Shown: positions 35,446-43,346 of the stretch, in pieces
Layout of the letters: each line of letters begins with the position of its first letter
How positions within the stretch are numbered: position 1 is the stretch's first letter
Source of the DNA: Streptomyces sp. NBC_00490
GTDB taxonomy: Bacteria; Actinomycetota; Actinomycetes; Streptomycetales; Streptomycetaceae
Direction: 5' to 3'
DNA length: 64,000 nt
NCBI RefSeq assembly: GCF_036013645.1
Contig: NZ_CP107869.1
Location: 9,672,001-9,736,000 of the forward strand
Position numbers and translations under genes: made by a program
The notes under the pieces: model-generated
Told to the model about the DNA's origin: nothing
The model's input: only the letters and a program-made list of their open reading frames with translations
Databases searched by the model: none

Positions 35446-35739
35446 TCAACAATCAAGGTCGGCGTTCATTCCCGGCATCCACCACGGTGGGGGGCGTTCC
35501 CACGGTTCGATGTCCGGTTCCCCTGGTGGCAGCTCGCCGGTGCAGTACCGGTGGAGCCAGGCTGCGGCCCGGCGCTCCGCGTACTTCTCGTTGACCGGTT
35601 CGCCCCGCTCATTCCGTTCGAGGACGTTGGCGAAGATGGCGACGCAGATCTCCATCTGGGAGGGCGACTCGCGCAGCTCCTCCCGGTAGTCGATCCCTTC
35701 CAGCATCGGCTGGCCCACCGACCCGGCATTTCGACTCAT
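35446..35739 (-). CDS. Hypothetical protein, DUF7677-like
   Basis: The 97-residue product contains LEGIDYREELRESPSQMEIC and VAIFANVLERNERGEPVNEKY and ends in an acidic, Trp-rich tail. This matches the central and C-terminal part of DUF7677-type proteins as I remember them, with a shortened N-terminus. It is soluble with no catalytic motif. It ends 7 bases before the LLM oxidoreductase start, so the pair is probably one operon. Confidence 0.72.
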   Translation of the reverse strand: MSRNAGSVGQPMLEGIDYREELRESPSQMEICVAIFANVLERNERGEPVNEKYAERRAAAWLHRYCTGELPPGEPDIEPWERPPPWWMPGMNADLDC

Positions 35740-35756
35740 CGATAGCCTGCGTCACC

Positions 35757-36194
35757 ATGATGCGCGTTTGGATCCTGCCGATGCTGCTTGTGCTCTGCGG
35801 CTCAGCCGTCGCGATTGACCTGATCTCCGAGGGGAGCCCTGGCACAGCCTCAGCCCTCCTCTTGGCGTTCCTCGCGCTCGCCGGTGTCAGCTCGCCCCTG
35901 ATCTTCCCGAGGTCGATCAGTGCGCGGGAGGCACAACGTCGCAGCGAGGTCGACGGCCGGCCGGTCGTCTTCTGGCGGCCGGGCTGCACGTACTGCATGC
36001 GACTGCGTATCCGGCTGGGCCGCAGCGCCCGCCAGTTGCACTGGGTCAACATCTGGCGCGACGCGGCGGGAGCCGCGGCGGTGAGGGCAGCCAACAACGG
36101 CAACGAGACAGTACCGACCGTCGTCGTCGCGGGCCGGCCACACACCAACCCCGATCCCGCATGGGTACGCGAACAGCTCGCCTCGTCCGCGTGA
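35757..36194 (+). CDS. Membrane-anchored glutaredoxin-like (mycoredoxin-type) protein
   Basis: The 145-residue product has two N-terminal membrane helices (about 4-21 and 29-50) and a glutaredoxin/thioredoxin-fold domain with the active site GCTYC (C77, C80). The cis-Pro motif TVPTVVVAGR comes later. It should perform thiol-disulfide exchange at the cytoplasmic membrane, probably with mycothiol. It is divergent from the DUF7677-like gene by 17 bases. Confidence 0.87.
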   Translation: MMRVWILPMLLVLCGSAVAIDLISEGSPGTASALLLAFLALAGVSSPLIFPRSISAREAQRRSEVDGRPVVFWRPGCTYCMRLRIRLGRSARQLHWVNIWRDAAGAAAVRAANNGNETVPTVVVAGRPHTNPDPAWVREQLASSA

Positions 36195-36263
36195 TCAGAA
36201 AGGCACTTCTCATGAGCGGCTGCCGACCGGTGCCCACAGCCCCGCGCGGCGTATTCTGCGCTC

Positions 36264-36974
36264 GTGGAGCTGCGCTTCGAGATACGTCGGTCCAACTCGC
36301 CGTGGGTCGACAGCGTATGGACGTGCACCAGCGAGCAGGTCACGGCGATGACATCCGTTGCGGGGGTGCGCTGGGGACTGGTGTTCTGGGAGCAGGACGG
36401 CCGGCCCTACGCGGCCGTCACCGGCCCCGAGACCCGGACCAGCACGGCACCCGTCCCGGAAGGCGCTGCCTTCACCGGCATCGACTTCGCCGTGGGCACC
36501 TCGCTGCGGGTCCTGCCCACGCCGGAGCTGGTGGACGGCGGCGTCGAACTCCCCGACACCACACACCGGACGTTCCGGCTGGACGGCGCGCGCTGGGAGA
36601 CCCCGGGCGCCGATGACGCCGAGGCCTTGGTGGAGCGACTGGTCAAGTCCGGGATCGTAGTGCGTGATCCGCTCGTCGCCGATGTCCTGCGGGGCCACGA
36701 GCCGGCCGTGTCGGGACGGACCGTCGAACGCCGGTTCCGAGCAGCCACCGGCCTGACGCGGGGCGCCGTCCGGCAGATCGAGCGGGCCCGTACGGCGGCG
36801 GAGCTGCTGGCGTCCGGCGATACGGCCGCCGACGTCGTCGCCAAGCTCGAATACTTCGACGAACCGCACCTCGCCCGGGCGCTGCGCACCTACGTGGGAC
36901 GCACCGTGGGACAACTGCGGGACGGCATCGGCGGGGCGATCGCGCTCGACCTGGATCAGCGCTTGACGTCGTAG
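36264..36974 (+). CDS. AraC-type helix-turn-helix protein
   Basis: The product is 236 residues from a GTG. The C-terminal AraC domain (about 140-230) has SGRTVERRFRAATGLTRGAV and AADVVAKLEYFDEPHLARAL. The N-terminal part (about 1-115) is a beta-rich sensor region with no recognised motif. It converges with the DHFR-like gene; their 3' ends overlap by 19 bases. Confidence 0.85.
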   Translation: MELRFEIRRSNSPWVDSVWTCTSEQVTAMTSVAGVRWGLVFWEQDGRPYAAVTGPETRTSTAPVPEGAAFTGIDFAVGTSLRVLPTPELVDGGVELPDTTHRTFRLDGARWETPGADDAEALVERLVKSGIVVRDPLVADVLRGHEPAVSGRTVERRFRAATGLTRGAVRQIERARTAAELLASGDTAADVVAKLEYFDEPHLARALRTYVGRTVGQLRDGIGGAIALDLDQRLTS

Positions 36975-37531
36975 ATCAGCTTCATGATCCCGTTGGAGTA
37001 GCTCGCCGACTCCCGCAGCGACAGCATCTGCTTGTCACGGTCGGCCCGGTGGAACAGGCTCTTGCCGGCACCGAGCAGGACAGGGAAGACGAGCAGGTTG
37101 TACTGGTCGATCAGGCCCGCCTCCGACAGTCGGCGCGCCAGTTCCGCGCTTCCGTGGATGTAGATGGAGCCGCCCTCGCTCTCCTTGAGCTTCGCGATGT
37201 CCTCCGTCGTGCGCAGGATCGTCGTCGGCCCCCACCCATCGACGAGGGCGTCGTCCGACAGCGTGCTCGACACCACGTACTTGGGCAGCTCCTTGTAGGA
37301 GGCGTGGTCCTCCGAGGCGGGCCAGACCGACGCGAAGGCCTCATAGCTGCGGCGGCCGAACATCAGCGCCGTCGTGTCGGAAAGCTCCTCGCCCTTCAGC
37401 GACCAGGCCTCCGGGACGAACTCCAGGTCCTGCACCACCCAGCCACCACTGCGGTGCCCTTCCTGGGGCCCGCCGGGCGAGTCCAGAACGCCGTCGAGCG
37501 ACATGAATCCGGTGTAGACCAAGGTACGCAT
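36956..37531 (-). CDS. Dihydrofolate reductase-like (RibD C-terminal domain) protein
   Basis: The product is 191 residues from the ATG at 37531 (AGGAG upstream). It has the bacterial DHFR/RibD_C fold: TLVYTGFMSLDGVLDSPGGP, MFGRRSYEAFASVWP, KYVVSSTLSD and SIYIHGSAELARRLSEAGLID. Such small actinobacterial proteins are probable NADPH-dependent reductases; few act on folate. It overlaps the AraC-type gene at the 3' end. Confidence 0.92.
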   Translation of the reverse strand: MRTLVYTGFMSLDGVLDSPGGPQEGHRSGGWVVQDLEFVPEAWSLKGEELSDTTALMFGRRSYEAFASVWPASEDHASYKELPKYVVSSTLSDDALVDGWGPTTILRTTEDIAKLKESEGGSIYIHGSAELARRLSEAGLIDQYNLLVFPVLLGAGKSLFHRADRDKQMLSLRESASYSNGIMKLIYDVKR

Positions 37532-37827
37532 CTGCTGTCTCCTCATCACGGGCCGAGCTTCTGGGATGAGGTTAGATCGCGGCCGGGACAGGAGTCTTGG
37601 ACGGAAACGACATCGCGTGGGTGACGGCTCCGGGACGTCATGTGTGACCTGTGGTGGTGCAGCCGCTTCGGCGCTACGCGATGACCGTCGGGGCGGCAGC
37701 AGGGGCGCGGCCGACTTGGCGCACCGTCCGTCCTCCGGCCGCTGGTACCTTGCCCAGCAGGCGGCATGCCCTGGGTTGGACGCGCCTCTGACGCTGTGGC
37801 AGAGGGGCGTTGTTGCTGGGCGTGTGG

Positions 37828-38247
37828 TCAGTCGGTGGGCTGTGGTGACGGGGTGCGCGGGCGGTGGACCCGGATGTCCACGGGACGTCCGTCGGGGTCC
37901 CGGGCCGTCATCGTCCACTGGGTGGGCAGTGTCTCGATCGGACCGACCGGCCACCCGGCAGCCAGGATGTGCGCGTGGACCTCACACAGGCGCGCGTGGG
38001 ATCCCACGCGCAGCCCCCATCCTGCCTTCTGGAGGGGGTCGAGGCCGGTCGCGGGGGCGGTGGCGGTCTCGACGATCATGAGATGGTCGTCTCCGCCCAC
38101 ATCGAGAACCGCGATACGTGGATCAGAAGACGTTGCGGCGCGTTCGAAGGCGAGCGCTGCGCCGAGCAGCTGCGTGTAGTACGCCACGAGCCGGTCGAGG
38201 TCGGTGGTGGACAGTGTCAGGTGGTTGATTCCGAAGAGTCCGGGCAT
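37828..38247 (-). CDS. VOC-family (glyoxalase/bleomycin resistance-like) protein
   Basis: The product is 139 residues from the ATG at 38247. Paired beta-alpha-beta modules of the vicinal oxygen chelate fold are visible: FGINHLTLSTTDLDRLVAYY with the metal-ligand His, then DDHLMIVET, and the C-terminal ARDPDGRPVDIRV. It may bind metal and small ligands as in fosfomycin or bleomycin resistance proteins and dioxygenases. The substrate is unknown and it stands alone. Confidence 0.88.
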   Translation of the reverse strand: MPGLFGINHLTLSTTDLDRLVAYYTQLLGAALAFERAATSSDPRIAVLDVGGDDHLMIVETATAPATGLDPLQKAGWGLRVGSHARLCEVHAHILAAGWPVGPIETLPTQWTMTARDPDGRPVDIRVHRPRTPSPQPTD

Positions 38248-38383
38248 GGTTGGCCCACTGTACGGGGGCTGTGAGGGGGAGTGGACTGGCGAAAGGGCTG
38301 CCGTGCACACATCCTGACGCAGCATCAGGTCACCAGAGAGGCTGGTTCGTTCCGAACCGGCGAGTTCTTCGCTCTGCCCCAGC

Positions 38384-38904
38384 TCATGAACATCCTCGCG
38401 GCGAAGACGTCGGGGCAGCGCGACATGCAAGGTACCGACCGAAAATCTCCTGGCTATCGGGAGTGAAGGTCCACTGCTGCAGAGCCCGCCGCAGCTCGGA
38501 CTCGGTCAGCCACCCATGCCAGGCCACTTCTGCCGGATCGGGGGCGCCGACCTCCGGAAGCGTGGCATCGCACACCCCGAGCCAGTGAGGACTGAGTCCA
38601 CCCCGGTTGAGGAACTTGAACCGAAGGCACACTGTCGCCCGCACCCCAGCTCCTCACCGACCTCGCGGGCAGCGGCCTGCTCATAGGACTCGCCGACTCC
38701 CGCAGCGCCCCCGACACCGAGCTCGTAGTGCCCTGGGAAACGGGACAGCTGCTCGGCGCGCCGATGGACGAGAAAGCGACCTCGCCCATCGCGGCACACC
38801 ACGACGCCGACCCGATGCAGCCAGCCCTCCCGGACGGCCTCCGTCCGGCTGATCACTCCCAGCACTCGGTCCTGAGCATCGACACGTTCCACGAGTTCAT
38901 CCAC
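38384..38904 (-). pseudogene. NUDIX hydrolase with a frameshift
   Basis: From the GTG at 38904 the frame encodes VDELVERVDAQDRVLGV, EGWLHRVGVVVCRDG and the Nudix box GVGESYEQAAAREVGEELG. The reading frame then must shift near 38640 to continue as ATVCLRFKFLNRGGLSPHWL and LTESELRRALQQWTFTPDSQ to the stop at 38384. The combined product is an IDI/MutT-type NUDIX protein of about 172 residues. Without the shift the protein ends at 38506 in unrelated sequence. It is a recent pseudogene or a sequence error. Confidence 0.75.
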
Positions 38905-39080
38905 GACGCACACAGTCCCAGACGCCACTGACACCCGACCGAAATGCCCAGAGGGGCAGGCCATCGGTCCCGGCGGGGGCACTCCACTACTCCGGCAGAA
39001 AGCTCACGTTGTGCTGGTCCTGGGCAGGGCCGGCAGCTGGGCGTGCCCCCGCCGGCAAGCCCCGCGGTCGAGGGGCTGCC

Positions 39081-39419
39081 TCCCGCAACGAAGGCGACTA
39101 CCTGCCCGACCGCACCTCGCAGTGGGTCGAGGAACGGCGCCGGGCACTGTCGCGCCAAGCCGCCGACGCCCTCTCGTCGGCGGCCGACCTCGCTCTGCAA
39201 CTGCACCAGTACGGCGACGCCGTCCGCCTGTGCGAAGAGGCAACCGCAATGGACCCGTTCCGCGAGGTGGCCTGGCGCGTATGGATGCGTGCGGCGAACG
39301 CGCTGGGCGACGACGACGGAGTCCTCACCGCGTTCCAGGGCTGCGAGACAGCACTGGCCCAGATCGACGCGACCCCCTCTCCCAGCACCCGCAAGCTGCT
39401 CAAGCGGCTGCAACGGTAG
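39081..39419 (+). pseudogene. 5'-truncated BTAD (SARP/AfsR-type) regulator fragment
   Basis: This forward frame encodes the helical bacterial transcriptional activator domain: SQWVEERRRALSRQAADAL, YGDAVRLCEEATAMDPFREV, AWRVWMRAANALGDDDGV and a final STRKLLKRLQR before a stop at 39417. The expected N-terminal DNA-binding domain is missing upstream and there is no proper start, so it is the tail of a lost SARP-like gene. It ends 32 bases from the convergent end of the GH31 gene. Confidence 0.65.
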
Positions 39420-39451
39420 AGAGCGAGGGCGTTGCGTCCTGTCTGTCGGAG

Positions 39452-41734
39452 TCAGGCCGGATACGGCAGCTCAGCCTCCGGTGTTCCGGCGGGCCAGGTG
39501 TGCACGGTGGCGTTCGGGCCACCGATCCGCAGCTGCCACGCGTGCGGGCTGTCGGTGCTCACGTGCAGGCGGTCGCCCAGGCGGCGCAGGTGGAAGCGCG
39601 CCGTCTCACCGGGGCCGTCGGGGCTGGGGATCACCACGGTCTGCTCGGCGCCGTCGGCGAAGGCATGCACCCGCAGCTCGACGCCGTCCGCCCAGGCGGA
39701 GACCGGGTGCTGGTCGTCGGCGCCCAGCGCGATGACCGAGTCCGGGCGGGCCAGCAGCGGCAGGGTGTGGAAGTCGTGCTGCTCACGGGCCCAGCGGGGG
39801 CCGGTGACCTGAGCGCCCGTCAGCACATTGGTCCAGGTGCCTTCCGGCACGTAGTACTCGACGGTGCCGTCGTCGGTGAAGACCGGGGCGACGAGCAGAT
39901 CGTCGCCGAGCATGTACTGCCGGTCGACGGAGGCGGCGGCCGGGTCGTCGGGGAACTCCAGCACCATGGCGCGCATGACCGGGACACCGGTGGTGTGCGC
40001 CTGCTGCGCGGCGCGCTGGAGGTACGGGGCCAGGCGGTGCTTGAGCAGGGTGAACTCGCGGGTGACGTCGACGGCCTCCTCGCCGTAGTCCCACGGCACG
40101 CGGTACGACTTGCTGCCGTGCAGGCGGCTGTGCGAGGAGAGCAGCCCGAACTGCACCCAGCGCTTGAACACGGCCGGAGTCGGGGTGCCCTCGAAGCCGC
40201 CGATGTCATGGCTCCAGAAACCGAAGCCGGACAGACCGAGAGAAAGTCCGCCGCGCAGCGACTCGGCCATGGCTCTGAAGTGGGACTCGCAGTCGCCGCC
40301 CCAGTGGACCGGGTACTGCTGGCCGCCCGCCGTGGCGGAGCGGGCGAACAGCAGCGCCTCGCCCTCGCCCCGCTCGGCGCGCAGCAGTTCGAAGACGGCC
40401 GCGTTGAAGAGGTGGGTGTAGTAGTTGTGCATCCGCTCGGGGTCGGAGCCGTCGTGCCAGACGACGTCGGTGGGGATGCGCTCGCCGAAGTCGGTCTTGA
40501 AGCAGTCCACGCCCTGGTCGAGCAGCGTCTTCAGTTTGCCGGTGTACCAGTCGCGCGCGGCCGGGTTGGTGAAGTCCACCAGCGCCATGCCGGGCTGCCA
40601 CAGATCCCACTGCCACACGCTGCCGTCCGGGCGCCGCACGAGGTAGCCCTCGCGCATGCCCTCCTCGAACAGTGCCGACTTCTGCGCGATGTACGGATTG
40701 ATCCAGACGGAGACCCGCAGCCCCTGCTGCCGGAGCCTGCTCAGCATGCCGGCCGGGTCGGGGAAGGTGTCGGAGTCCCAGGCGAAGTCGCACCACTGGT
40801 AGCCGCGCATCCAGAAGCAGTCGAAGTGGAAGACGCTCAGCGGGATGCCGCGCTCGGCCATGCCGTCGATGAAACGGCCCACCGTGGCCTCGTCGTAGTC
40901 GGTCGTGAACGACGTGGTCAGCCACAGGCCCAGGGCCCAGGCGGGGGGCAGCGCCGGGCGGCCGGTGAGCGCGGTGTAGCGCTCCAGGATCTGCTTCGGC
41001 GTCGGGCCGTAGACGATGAAGTACTCCAGCGACTGGTCCTCGACGCTGAACTGGACCTGTCCGACGCTCTCCGAGCCGACCTCGTAACTGACCTTGCCGG
41101 GGTGGTTCACGAAGACGCCGTACCCACGGTTGGTCAGGTGGAAGGGGATGTTCTTGTACGCCTGTTCGCTGCTGGTGCCGCCGTCGGCCTGCCAGATGTC
41201 CACCGTCTGCCCGTTCTTGACGAACGGGGTGAATCGCTCACCCAGCCCGTAGACCAGTTCCCCCACGTCCAGGGCGAGTTGGCCGACCATGTGGTGATGG
41301 CCCTCGGCGTCGGTGACGAAACCGGTGCCGCGCTCACCGGCGGACGTCAGGACGCGTCCGTCGGCGGTGAACTCCAGCTGCCACGGCTGCTCCGTGTCCA
41401 CCCGCAGCGTCAGTTCACCGGATGTCAGCTCCAGTACCGCGCCGTCCTGGTGCACCTTGCCGGCCTCCGCATCGGCACCGGACAGTGTGAACTCCGGTCC
41501 CCGGCGCACCGATCCGGCGTGGTGGGTGGTCCGTACGCCGATGATTCCCTCGGCTGGGGACCAGCACTCCACGGTCAGCAGCGGGCTGTTGAGGGTCTGC
41601 CCGCGCCGGCTCACGTGCTTGACGGGTGCGTACAGGGTCAGTCGGTGGTCGTCGGCGCGGACGTCGGCGACCTCGGCCGCATAGCGGGCGGTGCAGCCCG
41701 GACGCATCAGCCAGTAACCGTCCGTGAACTTCAT
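39452..41734 (-). CDS. yicI: GH31 alpha-xylosidase (YicI type)
   Basis: The product is 760 residues from the ATG at 41734 (GGAGGAAG upstream). It aligns along its length with E. coli YicI in order and wording: MKFTDGYWLM start, nucleophile D415 in CFKTDFGERIPTDVVW, acid/base D481 in VHWGGD, and SRLHGSKSYRVPW. It should release alpha-1,6-linked xylose from xyloglucan oligosaccharides. With no signal peptide it is intracellular. The start overlaps the stop of the GH1 gene (ATGA), so the two are translationally coupled under the GAAGCGCTTC operator at 43158. Confidence 0.93.
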   Translation of the reverse strand: MKFTDGYWLMRPGCTARYAAEVADVRADDHRLTLYAPVKHVSRRGQTLNSPLLTVECWSPAEGIIGVRTTHHAGSVRRGPEFTLSGADAEAGKVHQDGAVLELTSGELTLRVDTEQPWQLEFTADGRVLTSAGERGTGFVTDAEGHHHMVGQLALDVGELVYGLGERFTPFVKNGQTVDIWQADGGTSSEQAYKNIPFHLTNRGYGVFVNHPGKVSYEVGSESVGQVQFSVEDQSLEYFIVYGPTPKQILERYTALTGRPALPPAWALGLWLTTSFTTDYDEATVGRFIDGMAERGIPLSVFHFDCFWMRGYQWCDFAWDSDTFPDPAGMLSRLRQQGLRVSVWINPYIAQKSALFEEGMREGYLVRRPDGSVWQWDLWQPGMALVDFTNPAARDWYTGKLKTLLDQGVDCFKTDFGERIPTDVVWHDGSDPERMHNYYTHLFNAAVFELLRAERGEGEALLFARSATAGGQQYPVHWGGDCESHFRAMAESLRGGLSLGLSGFGFWSHDIGGFEGTPTPAVFKRWVQFGLLSSHSRLHGSKSYRVPWDYGEEAVDVTREFTLLKHRLAPYLQRAAQQAHTTGVPVMRAMVLEFPDDPAAASVDRQYMLGDDLLVAPVFTDDGTVEYYVPEGTWTNVLTGAQVTGPRWAREQHDFHTLPLLARPDSVIALGADDQHPVSAWADGVELRVHAFADGAEQTVVIPSPDGPGETARFHLRRLGDRLHVSTDSPHAWQLRIGGPNATVHTWPAGTPEAELPYPA

Positions 41735-43119
41735 CGGGCAGCTTCCTCCGTCCGCGCGCGGTGCGCGCTGATCAGGCCCCGGTACCAGTGGTAGCTGTCC
41801 TTCGGGGTGCGGTCCTGGGTGTCGTAGTCGATGTGGACCAGTCCGAAGCGCTGGTCGTAGCCGCGCGCCCACTCGAAGTTGTCGAGCAGCGACCAGGCGT
41901 AGTACCCGCGTACGTCGACGCCGGCGGCGATGGCGTCGGCCACGGCGGCGAGGTGGTCGGTCAGGTAGCGGATGCGGTCGGGGTCGTGGACATGGCCGTC
42001 GGGGGAGACCGTGTCGGCCTCCGCGGAGCCGTTCTCGGTGATCCAGATCGGCGGCAGGTGTGGGTAGCGGGCGTCGAGGTCGCGGAGCAGTTCCGTGAAC
42101 GCGGACGGCACGACCGGCCAGCCCATGGTGGTGTGCCGGGTGCCGTACGGATCCAGTTCGGCCACGCCCACGTCCACGGCGGTGCGCTGCTGGGGGTCGG
42201 CCACCTGATGGGGCGCGTCCGTCACGGTGAGGGGCCGGTAGAAGTTGATGCCCAGGAAGTCCAGCGGGGCGCCGATCAGGTCCAGGTCGCCGGGCAGCCG
42301 CCAGGGGCCGTCGGCGAGCCCGGCCCAGGTCTCGTCCTCATGGAGGGGGTAGCGGCCGGCGAGGAGCGGTTCCGTCCAGATGTCGTTGTGCAGGGTTTCG
42401 GCGCGGCGCAGGGCGGCGCGGTCCTCGGGCCGGTCGGAGGCGGCATGGATACGGTCGAGGTTGAGGGTGATGCCGATCTCCCGGGCGCCCGCGGCGCGCA
42501 GCGCGGGTACGGCGAGGCCGTGGGCGACCAGCAGGTGGTGAGCGGCGGCCAGCGCGCCGCGGCCCTCTCGGGCGCCGGGTGCGTGCCGTCCCTCGGCGTA
42601 GCCGACGAAGGCGGAGCAGTAGGGCTCGTTGAGGGTGATCCAGCGCTCCACCCGGTCCCCGTAGCGCTCGGCGGCGAGGGCCGCGTACTGCGCGAAGGCC
42701 TCGGCGGTCTCCCTGATGCGCCAGCCACCGCGGTCTTCCAGTGCCTGGGGCAGGTCCCAGTGATAGAGCGTGACGGCGGGTGCGACACCGGCGGCCAAGA
42801 GCTCGTCGATCAACCGGTCGTAGAAATCCAGGCCCTTGGCGTTGACGGGCCCGGTGCCCTCGGGCACCAGGCGGGGCCAGGCGATCGAGAACCGGTAGCC
42901 GTCGACGCCCAGCTCGCGCAGCAGGCCGATGTCCTCGCGGTAGCGGTGGTAGTGGTCGCAGGCGGTGTCGCCGGTGGCGCCGCGCAGGGTGCGGTCGGGG
43001 GTGTGGCTGAAGGTGTCCCAGATGGAAGGGCCGCGGCCGTCCTGGTCGTGGGCCCCCTCGATCTGGTAGGCGGCGGTCGCGGCTCCGAAACGGAAGCCCG
43101 CGGGGAGGAAAGCACCCAC
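41731..43119 (-). CDS. GH1 beta-glucosidase
   Basis: The product is 462 residues from the GTG at 43119 (GGGGTG 7 bases upstream; an earlier GTG at 43131 is possible). It is a GH1 TIM barrel with FRFGAATAAYQIEGA at the start, acid/base E165 in TLNEPY and nucleophile E362 in WITENGS. It has no signal peptide and is therefore cytoplasmic. It would cleave beta-1,4-glucosyl ends of imported oligosaccharides. It is the first gene of the GH1-GH31 operon with a LacI-type palindrome 39 bases upstream. Confidence 0.93.
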   Translation of the reverse strand: MGAFLPAGFRFGAATAAYQIEGAHDQDGRGPSIWDTFSHTPDRTLRGATGDTACDHYHRYREDIGLLRELGVDGYRFSIAWPRLVPEGTGPVNAKGLDFYDRLIDELLAAGVAPAVTLYHWDLPQALEDRGGWRIRETAEAFAQYAALAAERYGDRVERWITLNEPYCSAFVGYAEGRHAPGAREGRGALAAAHHLLVAHGLAVPALRAAGAREIGITLNLDRIHAASDRPEDRAALRRAETLHNDIWTEPLLAGRYPLHEDETWAGLADGPWRLPGDLDLIGAPLDFLGINFYRPLTVTDAPHQVADPQQRTAVDVGVAELDPYGTRHTTMGWPVVPSAFTELLRDLDARYPHLPPIWITENGSAEADTVSPDGHVHDPDRIRYLTDHLAAVADAIAAGVDVRGYYAWSLLDNFEWARGYDQRFGLVHIDYDTQDRTPKDSYHWYRGLISAHRARTEEAAR

Positions 43120-43157
43120 GAAGGGACACCCCACAAGAAGGAGAAGGATCAGTTGGT

Positions 43158-43167
43158 GAAGCGCTTC
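43158..43167. promoter_or_regulatory. LacI-type operator GAAGCGCTTC (GH1 side)
   Basis: This is a perfect 10-bp palindrome, extended GTGAAGCGCTTCGAC in context, 39 bases upstream of the GH1 start. Its GCGC centre is typical of LacI/CebR-type sites in Streptomyces sugar regulons. Confidence 0.75.
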
Positions 43168-43278
43168 GACGCTGTCACCCTCAACGATGACATGCCAATG
43201 CCCTGCCAAGGAAGAGGGATTCCTCGACGACGTCCTCTTGTTTCGTCAGAAATTCCTCACTAGCTTTCATCATCAATT

Positions 43279-43288
43279 GAAGCGCTTC
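43279..43288. promoter_or_regulatory. LacI-type operator GAAGCGCTTC (GH42 side)
   Basis: This is the same palindrome in the context TTGAAGCGCTTCGA, 58 bases before the GH42 start. Together with 43158-43167 it marks both divergent promoters in the 227-base gap. Confidence 0.75.
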
Positions 43289-43346
43289 GACTGCACTGCG
43301 TCCTCGTCCCGGCCGCCGGGATCCCCACGTCCCCCAGGGGCTTCGC

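Noticed and set aside
39011..41794. 927-codon forward frame opposite the GH31 gene
   Set aside because: It mirrors the GH31 gene, which has full-length family match and catalytic residues.
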